Both the position numbers and the translations under genes were made by a program. From Amia ocellicauda (Eukaryota > Chordata > Actinopteri > Amiiformes > Amiidae), in NCBI RefSeq assembly GCF_036373705.1, contig NC_089851.1, positions 54,148,940-54,212,939 of the forward strand: DNA of 64,000 bases, written 5' to 3'. Under the pieces are notes generated by a model. It did not search any database. It was not told the DNA's origin and worked only from the letters and a program-made list of their open reading frames with translations. Below, in pieces: positions 1-10,869 of the stretch; the first letter of the stretch is position 1, and each line of letters starts with the position of its first letter.

Positions 1-203
1 CAACAACAACAACAACAACGAACTTGTAAAAAACACATTTTCTTTAAAGAAAACAAAACACACAGATGACAGTCTGATTTCCCATCAGCTACACAGCCAA
101 CAGTATCTGAGGTTGAAAGACCTCCCTGGTGCAGAGGAGCCCAGAAGCCAAGCATCAAGAGAGAACAAACGAATGCTTCAGAGAATGCAAAGCAGGGCCA
201 AGC

Positions 204-275
204 GGGCTCGTCCGGGAGTTGAACCCGGGACCTCTCGCACCCTAAGCGAGAATCATACCCCTAGACCAACGAGCC
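204..275 (-). tRNA. tRNA-Pro(AGG), array copy
   Basis: Complete 72-nt cloverleaf: acceptor GGCTCGT/ACGAGCC, anticodon loop TTAGGGT, T-stem CCGGG/CCCGG, discriminator C73. It matches the vertebrate tRNA-Pro as I remember it, apart from C59 in the T-loop. The 5' flank reads gtagcgtgtcg on the plus strand, unlike most units. Confidence 0.85.
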
Positions 276-799
276 AAGTTAACGTAGCGTGTCGCAGTTT
301 CTGCTGGGCAAGCGCGTAACTGCTTTGGGGCAGACCGGGAGACCTACGCTCACTGACTGATAGCATGGACTGTAGCGCTGACGTATCTTTCCAGAATGGT
401 AACGCCATCCCCAGTGAGACAGCACTGAGAGCATGGTTCAGCAGGCCCGCAAACAACTGAAAAGAATGCCTCTCCTTTGGTGCAGCTCAGGAGTACACGT
501 TCAGCAAAGGTCTCCATAACAAGCCGGCAAACCACATTTCGTCCTCCTCCTCCTCAACAACACACTACATGTCCTCCTCCTCCTCCTCAACAACAACAAC
601 AACAACAACAACAACGAACTTGTAAAAAACACATTTTCTTTAAAGAAAACAAAACACACAGATGACAGTCTGATTTCCCATCAGCTATACAGGCAACAGT
701 ATCTGAGGTCGATAGCCCTCCCTTGTGCAGAGGAGCCCAGAAGCCAGCCTTCAAGAGCAAACGAACAAACACTTCGGTGACTGCAAAGTGGGGCCAAGT

Positions 800-871
800 G
801 GGCTCGTCCTGGAGTTGAACCCAGGGCCTCTCACACCCTCAGCAAGAATCATACCCCTAGACCAACGAGCC
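800..871 (-). tRNA. tRNA-Pro-like, class B (probable pseudogene)
   Basis: Typical class B copy: anticodon loop TGAGGGT with G33, and T-stem CTGGG/CCAGG that pairs fully only if shifted by one base. The acceptor stem is intact. Confidence 0.6.
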
Positions 872-1367
872 AAGTTAACGGAGGGTGTCGCAGTTTCTGC
901 TGGGCAAGCGCGTAACTGCTTTGGGGCAGACCGGGAGACCTACGCTCACTGACTGATAGCATGGACTGTAGCGCTGACGTGTCTTTCCAGAATGGTAACG
1001 CCATCCCCAGTGAGACAGCACTGAGAGCATGGTTCAGCAGGCCCGCAAACAACTGAAAAGAATGCCTCTCCTTTGGTGCAGCTCAGGAGTACACGTTCAG
1101 CAAAGGTCTCCATAACAAGCCGGCAAACACATTTCGTCCTCCTCCTCCTCAACAACACACTACATGTCCTCCTCAACAACAACGAACTTGTAAAATACAC
1201 ATTTTCTTTAAAGAAAACAAAACACACAGATGACAGTCTGATTTCCCATCAGCTATACAGGCAACAGTATCTGAGGTCGATAGCCCTCCCTTGTGCAGAG
1301 GAGCCCAGAAGCCAGCCTTCAAGAGCAAACGAACAAACACTTCGGTGACTGCAAAGTGGGGCCAAGC

Positions 1368-1439
1368 GGGCTCGTCCGGGAGTTGAACCCGGGACCTCTC
1401 GCACCCAAAGCGAGAATCATACCCCTAGACCAACGAGCC
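1368..1439 (-). tRNA. tRNA-Pro(TGG), array copy in recombinant unit
   Basis: All stems pair and the anticodon loop is TTTGGGT. The body beside it is type B up to gtggggccaag, and the tRNA is of the other class, so the unit is a recombinant with a joint just 3' of the gene. Confidence 0.8.
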
Positions 1440-1963
1440 AAGTTATCTGACAGTGTCACAGTTTCTGCTGGGCAAGCGCGTAACTGCTTTGGGGCAGACC
1501 GGGAGACCTACGCTCACTGACTGATAGCATGGACTGTAGCGCTGACGTGTCTTTCCAGAATGGTAACGCCATCCCCAGTGAGACAGCACTGAGAGCATTG
1601 TTCAGCAGGCCCGCAAACAACTGAAAAGAATGCCTCTCCTTTGGTGCAGCTCAGGAGTACACGTTCAGCAAAGGTCTCCATAACAAGCCGGCAAACCACA
1701 TTTCGTCCTCCTCCTCCTCAACAACACACTACATGTCCTCCACCTCCTCCTCAACAACAACAACAACAACAACAACAACGAACTTGTAAAAAACACATTT
1801 TCTTTAAAGAAAACAAAACACACAGATGACAGTCTGATTTCCCATCAGCTATACGGGCAACAGTATCTGAGGTCGATAGCCCTCCCTTGTGCAGAGGAGC
1901 CCAGAAGCCAGCCTTCAAGAGCAAACGAACAAACACTTCGGTGACTGCAAAGTGGGGCCAAGT

Positions 1964-2035
1964 GGGCTCGTCCTGGAGTTGAACCCAGGGCCTCTCACAC
2001 CCTCAGCAAGAATCATACCCCTAGACCAACGAGCC
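1964..2035 (-). tRNA. tRNA-Pro-like, class B (probable pseudogene)
   Basis: Class B sequence. It is repeated 1752 bp further on (3716) as part of a higher-order repeat, but without the extra base change seen there. Confidence 0.6.
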
Positions 2036-2541
2036 AAGTTAACGGAGGGTGTCGCAGTTTCTGCTGGGCAAGCGCGTAACTGCTTTGGGGCAGACCGGGA
2101 GACCTACGCTCACTGACTGATAGCATGGACTGTAGCGCTGAAGTGTCTTTCCAGAACGGTAACCGTATCCCCAGTGAGACAGCACTGAGAGCATGGTTCA
2201 GCAGGCCCGCAAACAACTGAAAAGAATGCCTCTCCTTTGGTGCAGCTCATTAGTACACGTTCAGCAAAGGTCTCCATAACAAGCCGGCAAACCACATTTC
2301 GTCCTCCTCCTCCTCAACAACACACTACATGTCCTCCTCCTCCTCAACAACAACAACGAACTTGTAAAATACACATTTTCTTTAAAGAAAACAAAACACA
2401 CAGATGACAGTCTGATTTCCCATCAGCTACACAGCCAACAGTATCTGAGGTTGAAAGACCTCCCTGGTGCAGAGGAGCCCAGAAGCCAAGCATCGAGAGA
2501 GAGCAAACGAATGCTTCAGAGAATGCAAAGCAGGGCCAAGC

Positions 2542-2613
2542 GGGCTCGTCCGGGAGTTGAACCCGGGACCTCTCGCACCCAAAGTGAGAATCATACCCCT
2601 AGACCAACGAGCC
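2542..2613 (-). tRNA. tRNA-Pro(TGG) with an anticodon-stem mismatch
   Basis: Anticodon TGG, but plus-strand aaagtgag puts A at position 30 against C40, so one anticodon-stem pair is lost. The change is a CpG transition compared with intact copies. Confidence 0.65.
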
Positions 2614-3113
2614 AAGTTATCTGACAGTGTCACAGTTTCTGCTGGGCAAGCGCGTAACTGCTTTGGGGCAGACCGGGAGACCTACGCTCACTGACTGATA
2701 GCATGGACTGTAGCGCTGACGTGTCTTTCCAGAATGGTAACGCCATCCCCAGTGAGACAGCACTGAGAGCATGGTTCAGCAGGCCCGCAAACAACTGAAA
2801 AGAATGCCTCTCCTTTGGTGCAGCTCAGGAGTACACGTTCAGCAAAGGTCTCCATAACAAGCCGGCAAACCACATTTCGTCCTCCTCCTCCTCAACAACA
2901 CACTACATGTCCTCCTCAACAACAACAACGAACTTGTAAAATACACATTTTCTTTAAAGAAAACAAAACACACAGATGACAGTCTGATTTCCCATCAGCT
3001 ACACAGCCAACAGTATCTGAGGTTGAAAGACCTCCCTGGTGCAGAGGAGCCCAGAAGCCAAGCATCGAGAGAGAGCAAACGAATGCTTCAGAGAATGCAA
3101 AGCAGGGCCAAGC

Positions 3114-3185
3114 GGGCTCGTCCGGGAGTTGAACCCGGGACCTCTCGCACCCAAAGCGAGAATCATACCCCTAGACCAACGAGCC
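3114..3185 (-). tRNA. tRNA-Pro(TGG), array copy
   Basis: All stems are intact and the anticodon is TGG. The unit has body type A and the 5' flank tatctgacagtgtcgcag (plus strand). Confidence 0.8.
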
Positions 3186-3498
3186 AAGTTATCTGACAGT
3201 GTCGCAGTTTCTGCTGGGCAAGCGCGTAACTGCTTTGGGGCAGACCGGGAGACCTACGCTCACTGACTGATAGCATGGACTGTAGCGCTGACGTGTCTTT
3301 CCAGAATGGTAACGCCATCCCCAGTGAGACAGCACTGAGAGCATTGTTCAGCAGGCCCGCAAACAACTGAAAAGAATGCCTCTCCTTTGGTGCAGCTCAG
3401 GAGTACACGTTCAGCAAAGGTCTCCATAACAAGCCGGCAAACCACATTTCGTCCTCCTCCTCCTCAACAACACACTACATGTCCTCCACCTCCTCCTC

Positions 3499-3530
<32 letters not shown>

Positions 3531-3715
3531 CGAACTTGTAAAAAACACATTTTCTTTAAAGAAAACAAAACACACAGATGACAGTCTGATTTCCCATCAG
3601 CTATACGGGCAACAGTATCTGAGGTCGATAGCCCTCCCTTGTGCAGAGGAGCCCAGAAGCCAGCCTTCAAGAGCAAACGAACAAACACTTCGGTGACTGC
3701 AAAGTGGGGCCAAGT

Positions 3716-3787
3716 GGGCTCGTCCTGGAGTTGAACCCAGGGACTCTCACACCCTCAGCAAGAATCATACCCCTAGACCAACGAGCC
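3716..3787 (-). tRNA. tRNA-Pro-like, class B (probable pseudogene)
   Basis: Class B, with an added G-to-T change in the variable region (plus-strand ggactctc for ggcctctc). Confidence 0.55.
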
Positions 3788-4293
3788 AAGTTAACGGAGG
3801 GTGTCGCAGTTTCTGCTGGGCAAGCGCGTAACTGCTTTGGGGCAGACCGGGAGACCTACGCTCACTGACTGATAGCATGGACTGTAGCGCTGAAGTGTCT
3901 TTCCAGAACGGTAACCGTATCCCCAGTGAGACAGCACTGAGAGCATGGTTCAGCAGGCCCGCAAACAACTGAAAAGAATGCCTCTCCTTTGGTGCAGCTC
4001 ATTAGTACACGTTCAGCAAAGGTCTCCATAACAAGCCGGCAAACCACATTTCGTCCTCCTCCTCCTCAACAACACACTACATGTCCTCCTCCTCCTCAAC
4101 AACAACAACGAACTTGTAAAATACACATTTTCTTTAAAGAAAACAAAACACACAGATGACAGTCTGATTTCCCATCAGCTACACAGCCAACAGTATCTGA
4201 GGTTGAAAGACCTCCCTGGTGCAGAGGAGCCCAGAAGCCAAGCATCGAGAGAGAGCAAACGAATGCTTCAGAGAATGCAAAGCAGGGCCAAGC

Positions 4294-4365
4294 GGGCTCG
4301 TCCGGGAGTTGAACCCGGGACCTCTCGCACCCAAAGTGAGAATCATACCCCTAGACCAACGAGCC
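4294..4365 (-). tRNA. tRNA-Pro(TGG) with an anticodon-stem mismatch
   Basis: Higher-order-repeat partner of the copy at 2542, with the same A30-C40 mismatch. Confidence 0.65.
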
Positions 4366-4889
4366 AAGTTATCTGACAGTGTCACAGTTTCTGCTGGGCA
4401 AGCGCGTAACTGCTTTGGGGCAGACCGGGAGACCTACGCTCACTGACTGATAGCATGGACTGTAGCGCTGAAGTGTCTTTCCAGAACGGTAACCGTATCC
4501 CCAGTGAGACAGCACTGAGAGCATGGTTCAGCAGGCCCGCAAACAACTGAAAAGAATGCCTCTCCTTTGGTGCAGCTCAGGAGTACACGTTCAGCAAAGG
4601 TCTCCATAACAAGCCGGCAAACCACATTTCGTCCTCCTCCTCCTCAACAACACACTACATGTCCTCCACCTCCTCCTCAACAACAACAACAACAACAACA
4701 ACAACGAACTTGTAAAAAACACATTTTCTTTAAAGAAAACAAAACACACAGATGACAGTCTGATTTCCCATCAGCTATACGGGCAACAGTATCTGAGGTC
4801 GATAGCCCTCCCTTGTGCAGAGGAGCCCAGAAGCCAGCCTTCAAGAGCAAACGAACAAACACTTCGGTGACTGCAAAGTGGGGCCAAGT

Positions 4890-4961
4890 GGGCTCGTCCT
4901 GGAGTTGAACCCAGGGCCTCTCACACCCTCAGCAAGAATCATACCCCTAGACCAACGAGCC
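4890..4961 (-). tRNA. tRNA-Pro-like, class B (probable pseudogene)
   Basis: Standard class B copy with no private changes seen. Confidence 0.6.
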
Positions 4962-5467
4962 AAGTTAACGGAGGGTGTCGCAGTTTCTGCTGGGCAAGCG
5001 CGTAACTGCTTTGGGGCAGACCGGGAGACCTACGCTCACTGACTGATAGCATGGACTGTAGCGCTGAAGTGTCTTTCCAGAACGGTAACCGTATCCCCAG
5101 TGAGACAGCACTGAGAGCATGGTTCAGCAGGCCCGCAAACAACTGAAAAGAATGCCTCTCCTTTGGTGCAGCTCAGGAGTACACGTTCAGCAAAGGTCTC
5201 CATAACAAGCCGGCAAACCACATTTCGTCCTCCTCCTCCTCAACAACACACTACATGTCCTCCTCCTCCTCAACAACAACAACGAACTTGTAAAATACAC
5301 ATTTTCTTTAAAGAAAACAAAACACACAGATGACAGTCTGATTTCCCATCAGCTACACAGCCAACAGTATCTGAGGTTGAAAGACCTCCCTGGTGCAGAG
5401 GAGCCCAGAAGCCAAGCATCGAGAGAGAACAAACGAATGCTTCAGAGAATGCAAAGCGGGGCCAAGC

Positions 5468-5515
5468 GGGCTCGTCCGGGAGTTGAACCCGGGACCTCTC
5501 GCACCCTAAGTGAGA
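5468..5515 (-). pseudogene. Truncated tRNA-Pro, short (410-bp) unit
   Basis: Only the 3' part of the tRNA remains: acceptor 3' strand, T-arm and part of the anticodon arm. Box A is gone and box B is kept. The joint is AGTGAGA, shared by the tRNA anticodon stem and a site 168 bp away in full units. This is the first short unit in the window. Confidence 0.8.
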
Positions 5516-5877
5516 CAGCACTGAGAGCATGGTTCAGCAGGCCCGCAAACAACTGAAAAGAATGCCTCTCCTTTGGTGCAGCTCAGGAGTACACGTTCAG
5601 CAAAGGTCTCCATAACAAGCCGGCAAACCACATTTCGTCCTCCTCCTCCTCAACAACACACTACATGTCCTCCTCCTCCTCAACAACAACAACGAACTTG
5701 TAAAATACACATTTTCTTTAAAGAAAACAAAACACACAGATGACAGTCTGATTTCCCATCAGCTACACAGCCAACAGTATCTGAGGTTGAAAGACCTCCC
5801 TGGTGCAGAGGAGCCCAGAAGCCAAGCATCGAGAGAGAACAAACGAATGCTTCAGAGAATGCAAAGCGGGGCCAAGC

Positions 5878-5949
5878 GGGCTCGTCCGGGAGTTGAACCC
5901 GGGACCTCTCGCACCCTAAGCGAGAATCATACCCCTAGACCAACGAGCC
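5878..5949 (-). tRNA. tRNA-Pro(AGG), array copy
   Basis: All stems are intact. It is the first of five units spaced exactly 578 bp apart (5878, 6456, 7034, 7612, 8190). Confidence 0.85.
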
Positions 5950-6455
5950 AAGTTAACGGAGGGTGTCGCAGTTTCTGCTGGGCAAGCGCGTAACTGCTTT
6001 GGGGCAGACCGGGAGACCTACGCTCACTGACTGATAGCATGGACTGTAGCGCTGAAGTGTCTTTCCAGAACGGTAACCGTATCCCCAGTGAGACAGCACT
6101 GAGAGCATGGTTCAGCAGGCCCGCAAACAACTGAAAAGAATGCCTCTCCTTTGGTGCAGCTCAGGAGTACACGTTCAGCAAAGGTCTCCATAACAAGCCG
6201 GCAAACCACATTTCGTCCTCCTCCTCCTCAACAACACACTACATGTCCTCCTCCTCCTCAACAACAACAACGAACTTGTAAAATACACATTTTCTTTAAA
6301 GAAAACAAAACACACAGATGACAGTCTGATTTCCCATCAGCTACACAGCCAACAGTATCTGAGGTTGAAAGACCTCCCTGGTGCAGAGGAGCCCAGAAGC
6401 CAAGCATCGAGAGAGAACAAACGAATGCTTCAGAGAATGCAAAGCGGGGCCAAGC

Positions 6456-6527
6456 GGGCTCGTCCGGGAGTTGAACCCGGGACCTCTCGCACCCTAAGCG
6501 AGAATCATACCCCTAGACCAACGAGCC
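6456..6527 (-). tRNA. tRNA-Pro(AGG), array copy
   Basis: All stems are intact. The 5' flank carries private changes (gtgttgcagcttctgc and caagcgcaaaactg on the plus strand). Confidence 0.85.
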
Positions 6528-7033
6528 AAGTTAACGGAGGGTGTTGCAGCTTCTGCTGGGCAAGCGCAAAACTGCTTTGGGGCAGACCGGGAGACCTACG
6601 CTCACTGACTGATAGCATGGACTGTAGCGCTGAAGTGTCTTTCCAGAACGGTAACCGTATCCCCAGTGAGACAGCACTGAGAGCATGGTTCAGCAGGCCC
6701 GCAAACAACTGAAAAGAATGCCTCTCCTTTGGTGCAGCTCAGGAGTACACGTTCAGCAAAGGTCTCCATAACAAGCCGGCAAACCACATTTCGTCCTCCT
6801 CCTCCTCAACAACACACTACATGTCCTCCTCCTCCTCCTCAACAACAACGAACTTGTAAAAAACACATTTTCTTTAAAGACAACAAAACACACAGATGAC
6901 AGTCTGATTTCCCATCAGCTACACAGCCAACAGTATCTGAGGTTGAAAGACCTCCCTGGTGCAGAGGAGCCCAGAAGCCAAGCATCGAGAGAGAACAAAC
7001 GAATGCTTCAGAGAATGCAAAGCGGGGCCAAGC

Positions 7034-7105
7034 GGGCTCGTCCGGGAGTTGAACCCGGGACCTCTCGCACCCTAAGTGAGAATCATACCCCTAGACCAAC
7101 GAGCC
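7034..7105 (-). tRNA. tRNA-Pro(AGG) with an anticodon-stem mismatch
   Basis: Plus-strand taagtgag gives an A30-C40 mismatch. This variant is the likely parent of the short units: its AGTGAGA lies 168 bp from a second AGTGAGA at 7243. Confidence 0.7.
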
Positions 7106-7611
7106 AAGTTAACGGAGGGTGTCGCAGTTTCTGCTGGGCAAGCGCGTAACTGCTTTGGGGCAGACCGGGAGACCTACGCTCACTGACTGATAGCATGGAC
7201 TGTAGCGCTGAAGTGTCTTTCCAGAACGGTAACCGTATCCCCAGTGAGACAGCACTGAGAGCATGGTTCAGCAGGCCCGCAAACAACTGAAAAGAATGCC
7301 TCTCCTTTGGTGCAGCTCAGGAGTACACGTTCAGCAAAGGTCTCCATAACAAGCCGGCAAACCACATTTCGTCCTCCTCCTCCTCAACAACACACTACAT
7401 GTCCTCCTCCTCCTCAACAACAACAACGAACTTGTAAAATACACATTTTCTTTAAAGAAAACAAAACACACAGATGACAGTCTGATTTCCCATCAGCTAC
7501 ACAGCCAACAGTATCTGAGGTTGAAAGACCTCCCTGGTGCAGAGGAGCCCAGAAGCCAAGCATCGAGAGAGAACAAACGAATGCTTCAGAGAATGCAAAG
7601 CGGGGCCAAGC

Positions 7612-7683
7612 GGGCTCGTCCGGGAGTTGAACCCGGGACCTCTCGCACCCTAAGTGAGAATCATACCCCTAGACCAACGAGCC
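7612..7683 (-). tRNA. tRNA-Pro(AGG) with an anticodon-stem mismatch
   Basis: Same variant as the preceding copy, one 578-bp period away. Confidence 0.7.
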
Positions 7684-8189
7684 AAGTTAACGGAGGGTGT
7701 CGCAGTTTCTGCTGGGCAAGCGCGTAACTGCTTTGGGGCAGACCGGGAGACCTACGCTCACTGACTGATAGCATGGACTGTAGCGCTGAAGTGTCTTTCC
7801 AGAACGGTAACCGTATCCCCAGTGAGACAGCACTGAGAGCATGGTTCAGCAGGCCCGCAAACAACTGAAAAGAATGCCTCTCCTTTGGTGCAGCTCAGGA
7901 GTACACGTTCAGCAAAGGTCTCCATAACAAGCCGGCAAACCACATTTCGTCCTCCTCCTCCTCAACAACACACTACATGTCCTCCTCCTCCTCAACAACA
8001 ACAACGAACTTGTAAAATACACATTTTCTTTAAAGAAAACAAAACACACAGATGACAGTCTGATTTCCCATCAGCTACACAGCCAACAGTATCTGAGGTT
8101 GAAAGACCTCCCTGGTGCAGAGGAGCCCAGAAGCCAAGCATCGAGAGAGAACAAACGAATGCTTCAGAGAATGCAAAGCGGGGCCAAGC

Positions 8190-8261
8190 GGGCTCGTCCG
8201 GGAGTTGAACCCGGGACCTCTCGCACCCTAAGCGAGAATCATACCCCTAGACCAACGAGCC
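8190..8261 (-). tRNA. tRNA-Pro(AGG), array copy
   Basis: All stems are intact. The unit downstream on the plus strand carries the longest CAA tract of the window. Confidence 0.85.
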
Positions 8262-8573
8262 AAGTTAACGGAGGGTGTTGCAGTTTCTGCTGGGCAAGCG
8301 CGTAACTGCTTTGGGGCAGACCGGGAGACCTACGCTCACTGACTGATAGCATGGACTGTAGCGCTGAAGTGTCTTTCCAGAACGGTAACCGTATCCCCAG
8401 TGAGACAGCACTGAGAGCATGGTTCAGCAGGCCCGCAAACAACTGAAAAGAATGCCTCTCCTTTGGTGCAGCTCAGGAGTACACGTTCAGCAAAGGTCTC
8501 CATAACAAGCCGGCAAACCACATTTCGTCCTCCTCCTCCTCAACAACACACTACATGTCCTCCTCCTCCTCCT

Positions 8574-8574
8574 C

Positions 8575-8648
<74 letters not shown>

Positions 8649-8649
8649 C
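8574..8649 (+). repeat. Expanded (CAA)n microsatellite, about 25 repeats
   Basis: The CAA block, 2-9 repeats in other units, is expanded to about 25 here. It accounts for the 644-bp spacing between the tRNAs at 8190 and 8834 instead of 578. Confidence 0.95.
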
Positions 8650-8833
8650 GAACTTGTAAAAAACACATTTTCTTTAAAGACAACAAAACACACAGATGAC
8701 AGTCTGATTTCCCATCAGCTACACAGCCAACAGTATCTGAGGTTGAAAGACCTCCCTGGTGCAGAGGAGCCCAGAAGCCAAGCATCGAGAGAGAACAAAC
8801 GAATGCTTCAGAGAATGCAAAGCGGGGCCAAGC

Positions 8834-8905
8834 GGGCTCGTCCGGGAGTTGAACCCGGGACCTCTCGCACCCTAAGCGAGAATCATACCCCTAGACCAAC
8901 GAGCC
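8834..8905 (-). tRNA. tRNA-Pro(AGG), array copy
   Basis: All stems are intact. It heads a five-unit, 2398-bp higher-order repeat (AGG, class B, three short units) that recurs at 11232. Confidence 0.85.
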
Positions 8906-9423
8906 AAGTTAACGGAGGGTGTCGCAGTTTCTGCTGGGCAAGCGCGTAACTGCTTTGGGGCAGACCGGGAGACCTACGCTCACTGACTGATAGCATGGAC
9001 TGTAGCGCTGAAGTGTCTTTCCAGAACGGTAACCGTATCCCCAGTGAGACAGCACTGAGAGCATGGTTCAGCAGGCCCGCAAACAACTGAAAAGAATGCC
9101 TCTCCTTTGGTGCAGCTCAGGAGTACACGTTCAGCAAAGGTCTCCATAACAAGCCGGCAAACCACATTTCGTCCTCCTCCTCCTCAACAACACACTACAT
9201 GTCCTCCTCCTCCTCCTCAACAACAACAACAACAACAACGAACTTGTAAAAAACACATTTTCTTTAAAGAAAACAAAACACACAGATGACAGTCTGATTT
9301 CCCATCAGCTTTACAGGCAACAGTATCTGAGGTCGATAGCCCTCCCTTGTGCAGAGGAGCCCAGAAGCCAGCCTTCAAGAGCAAACGAACAAACACTTCA
9401 GTGACTGCAAAGTGGGGCCAAGT

Positions 9424-9495
9424 GGGCTCGTCCTGGAGTTGAACCCAGGGCCTCTCACACCCTCAGCAAGAATCATACCCCTAGACCAACGAGCC
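9424..9495 (-). tRNA. tRNA-Pro-like, class B (probable pseudogene)
   Basis: Class B. The flank variant gtgtctcag is shared only with the copy at 11822. Confidence 0.6.
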
Positions 9496-10001
9496 AAGTT
9501 AACGGAGGGTGTCTCAGTTTCTGCTGGGCAAGCGCGTAACTGCTTTGGGGCAGACCGGGAGACCTACGCACACTGACTGATAGCATGGACTGTAGCGCTG
9601 AAGTGTCTTTCCAGAACGGTAACCGTATCCCCAGTGAGACAGCACTGAGAGCATGGTTCAGCAGGCCCGCAAACAACTGAAAAGAATGCCTCTCCTTTGG
9701 TGCAGCTCAGGAGTACACGTTCAGCAAAGGTCTCCATAACAAGCCGGCAAACCACATTTCGTCCTCCTCCTCCTCAACAACACACTACATGTCCTCCTCC
9801 TCCTCAACAACAACAACGAACTTGTAAAATACACATTTTCTTTAAAGAAAACAAAACACACAGATGACAGTCTGATTTCCCATCAGCTACACAGCCAACA
9901 GTATCTGAGGTTGAAAGACCTCCCTGGTGCAGAGGAGCCCAGAAGCCAAGCATCGAGAGAGAACAAACGAATGCTTCAGAGAATGCAAAGCGGGGCCAAG
10001 C

Positions 10002-10049
10002 GGGCTCGTCCGGGAGTTGAACCCGGGACCTCTCGCACCCTAAGTGAGA
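10002..10049 (-). pseudogene. Truncated tRNA-Pro, short unit
   Basis: First of three consecutive 410-bp units with the same AGTGAGA joint. Confidence 0.8.
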
Positions 10050-10411
10050 CAGCACTGAGAGCATGGTTCAGCAGGCCCGCAAACAACTGAAAAGAATGCC
10101 TCTCCTTTGGTGCAGCTCAGGAGTACACGTTCAGCAAAGGTCTCCATAACAAGCCGGCAAACCACATTTCGTCCTCCTCCTCCTCAACAACACACTACAT
10201 GTCCTCCTCCTCCTCAACAACAACAACGAACTTGTAAAATACACATTTTCTTTAAAGAAAACAAAACACACAGATGACAGTCTGATTTCCCATCAGCTAC
10301 ACAGCCAACAGTATCTGAGGTTGAAAGACCTCCCTGGTGCAGAGGAGCCCAGAAGCCAAGCATCGAGAGAGAACAAACGAATGCTTCAGAGAATGCAAAG
10401 CGGGGCCAAGC

Positions 10412-10459
10412 GGGCTCGTCCGGGAGTTGAACCCGGGACCTCTCGCACCCTAAGTGAGA
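10412..10459 (-). pseudogene. Truncated tRNA-Pro, short unit
   Basis: Second of three consecutive 410-bp units. Confidence 0.8.
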
Positions 10460-10821
10460 CAGCACTGAGAGCATGGTTCAGCAGGCCCGCAAACAACTGA
10501 AAAGAATGCCTCTCCTTTGGTGCAGCTCAGGAGTACACGTTCAGCAAAGGTCTCCATAACAAGCCGGCAAACCACATTTCGTCCTCCTCCTCCTCAACAA
10601 CACACTACATGTCCTCCTCCTCCTCAACAACAACAACGAACTTGTAAAATACACATTTTCTTTAAAGAAAACAAAACACACAGATGACAGTCTGATTTCC
10701 CATCAGCTACACAGCCAACAGTATCTGAGGTTGAAAGACCTCCCTGGTGCAGAGGAGCCCAGAAGCCAAGCATCGAGAGAGAACAAACGAATGCTTCAGA
10801 GAATGCAAAGCGGGGCCAAGC

Positions 10822-10869
10822 GGGCTCGTCCGGGAGTTGAACCCGGGACCTCTCGCACCCTAAGTGAGA
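10822..10869 (-). pseudogene. Truncated tRNA-Pro, short unit
   Basis: Third of three consecutive 410-bp units. Confidence 0.8.

Noticed and set aside
113-319. Many 60-98-codon open frames in the arrays that overlap the tRNA on either strand
   Set aside because: They are readings of the tRNA and its flanks, recur only because the unit is tandemly copied, and change frame meaning between unit types.
8463-8699. Polyglutamine or polyleucine proteins across the CAA block
   Set aside because: These are translations of a (CAA)n microsatellite in repeat DNA, with length set by repeat number.
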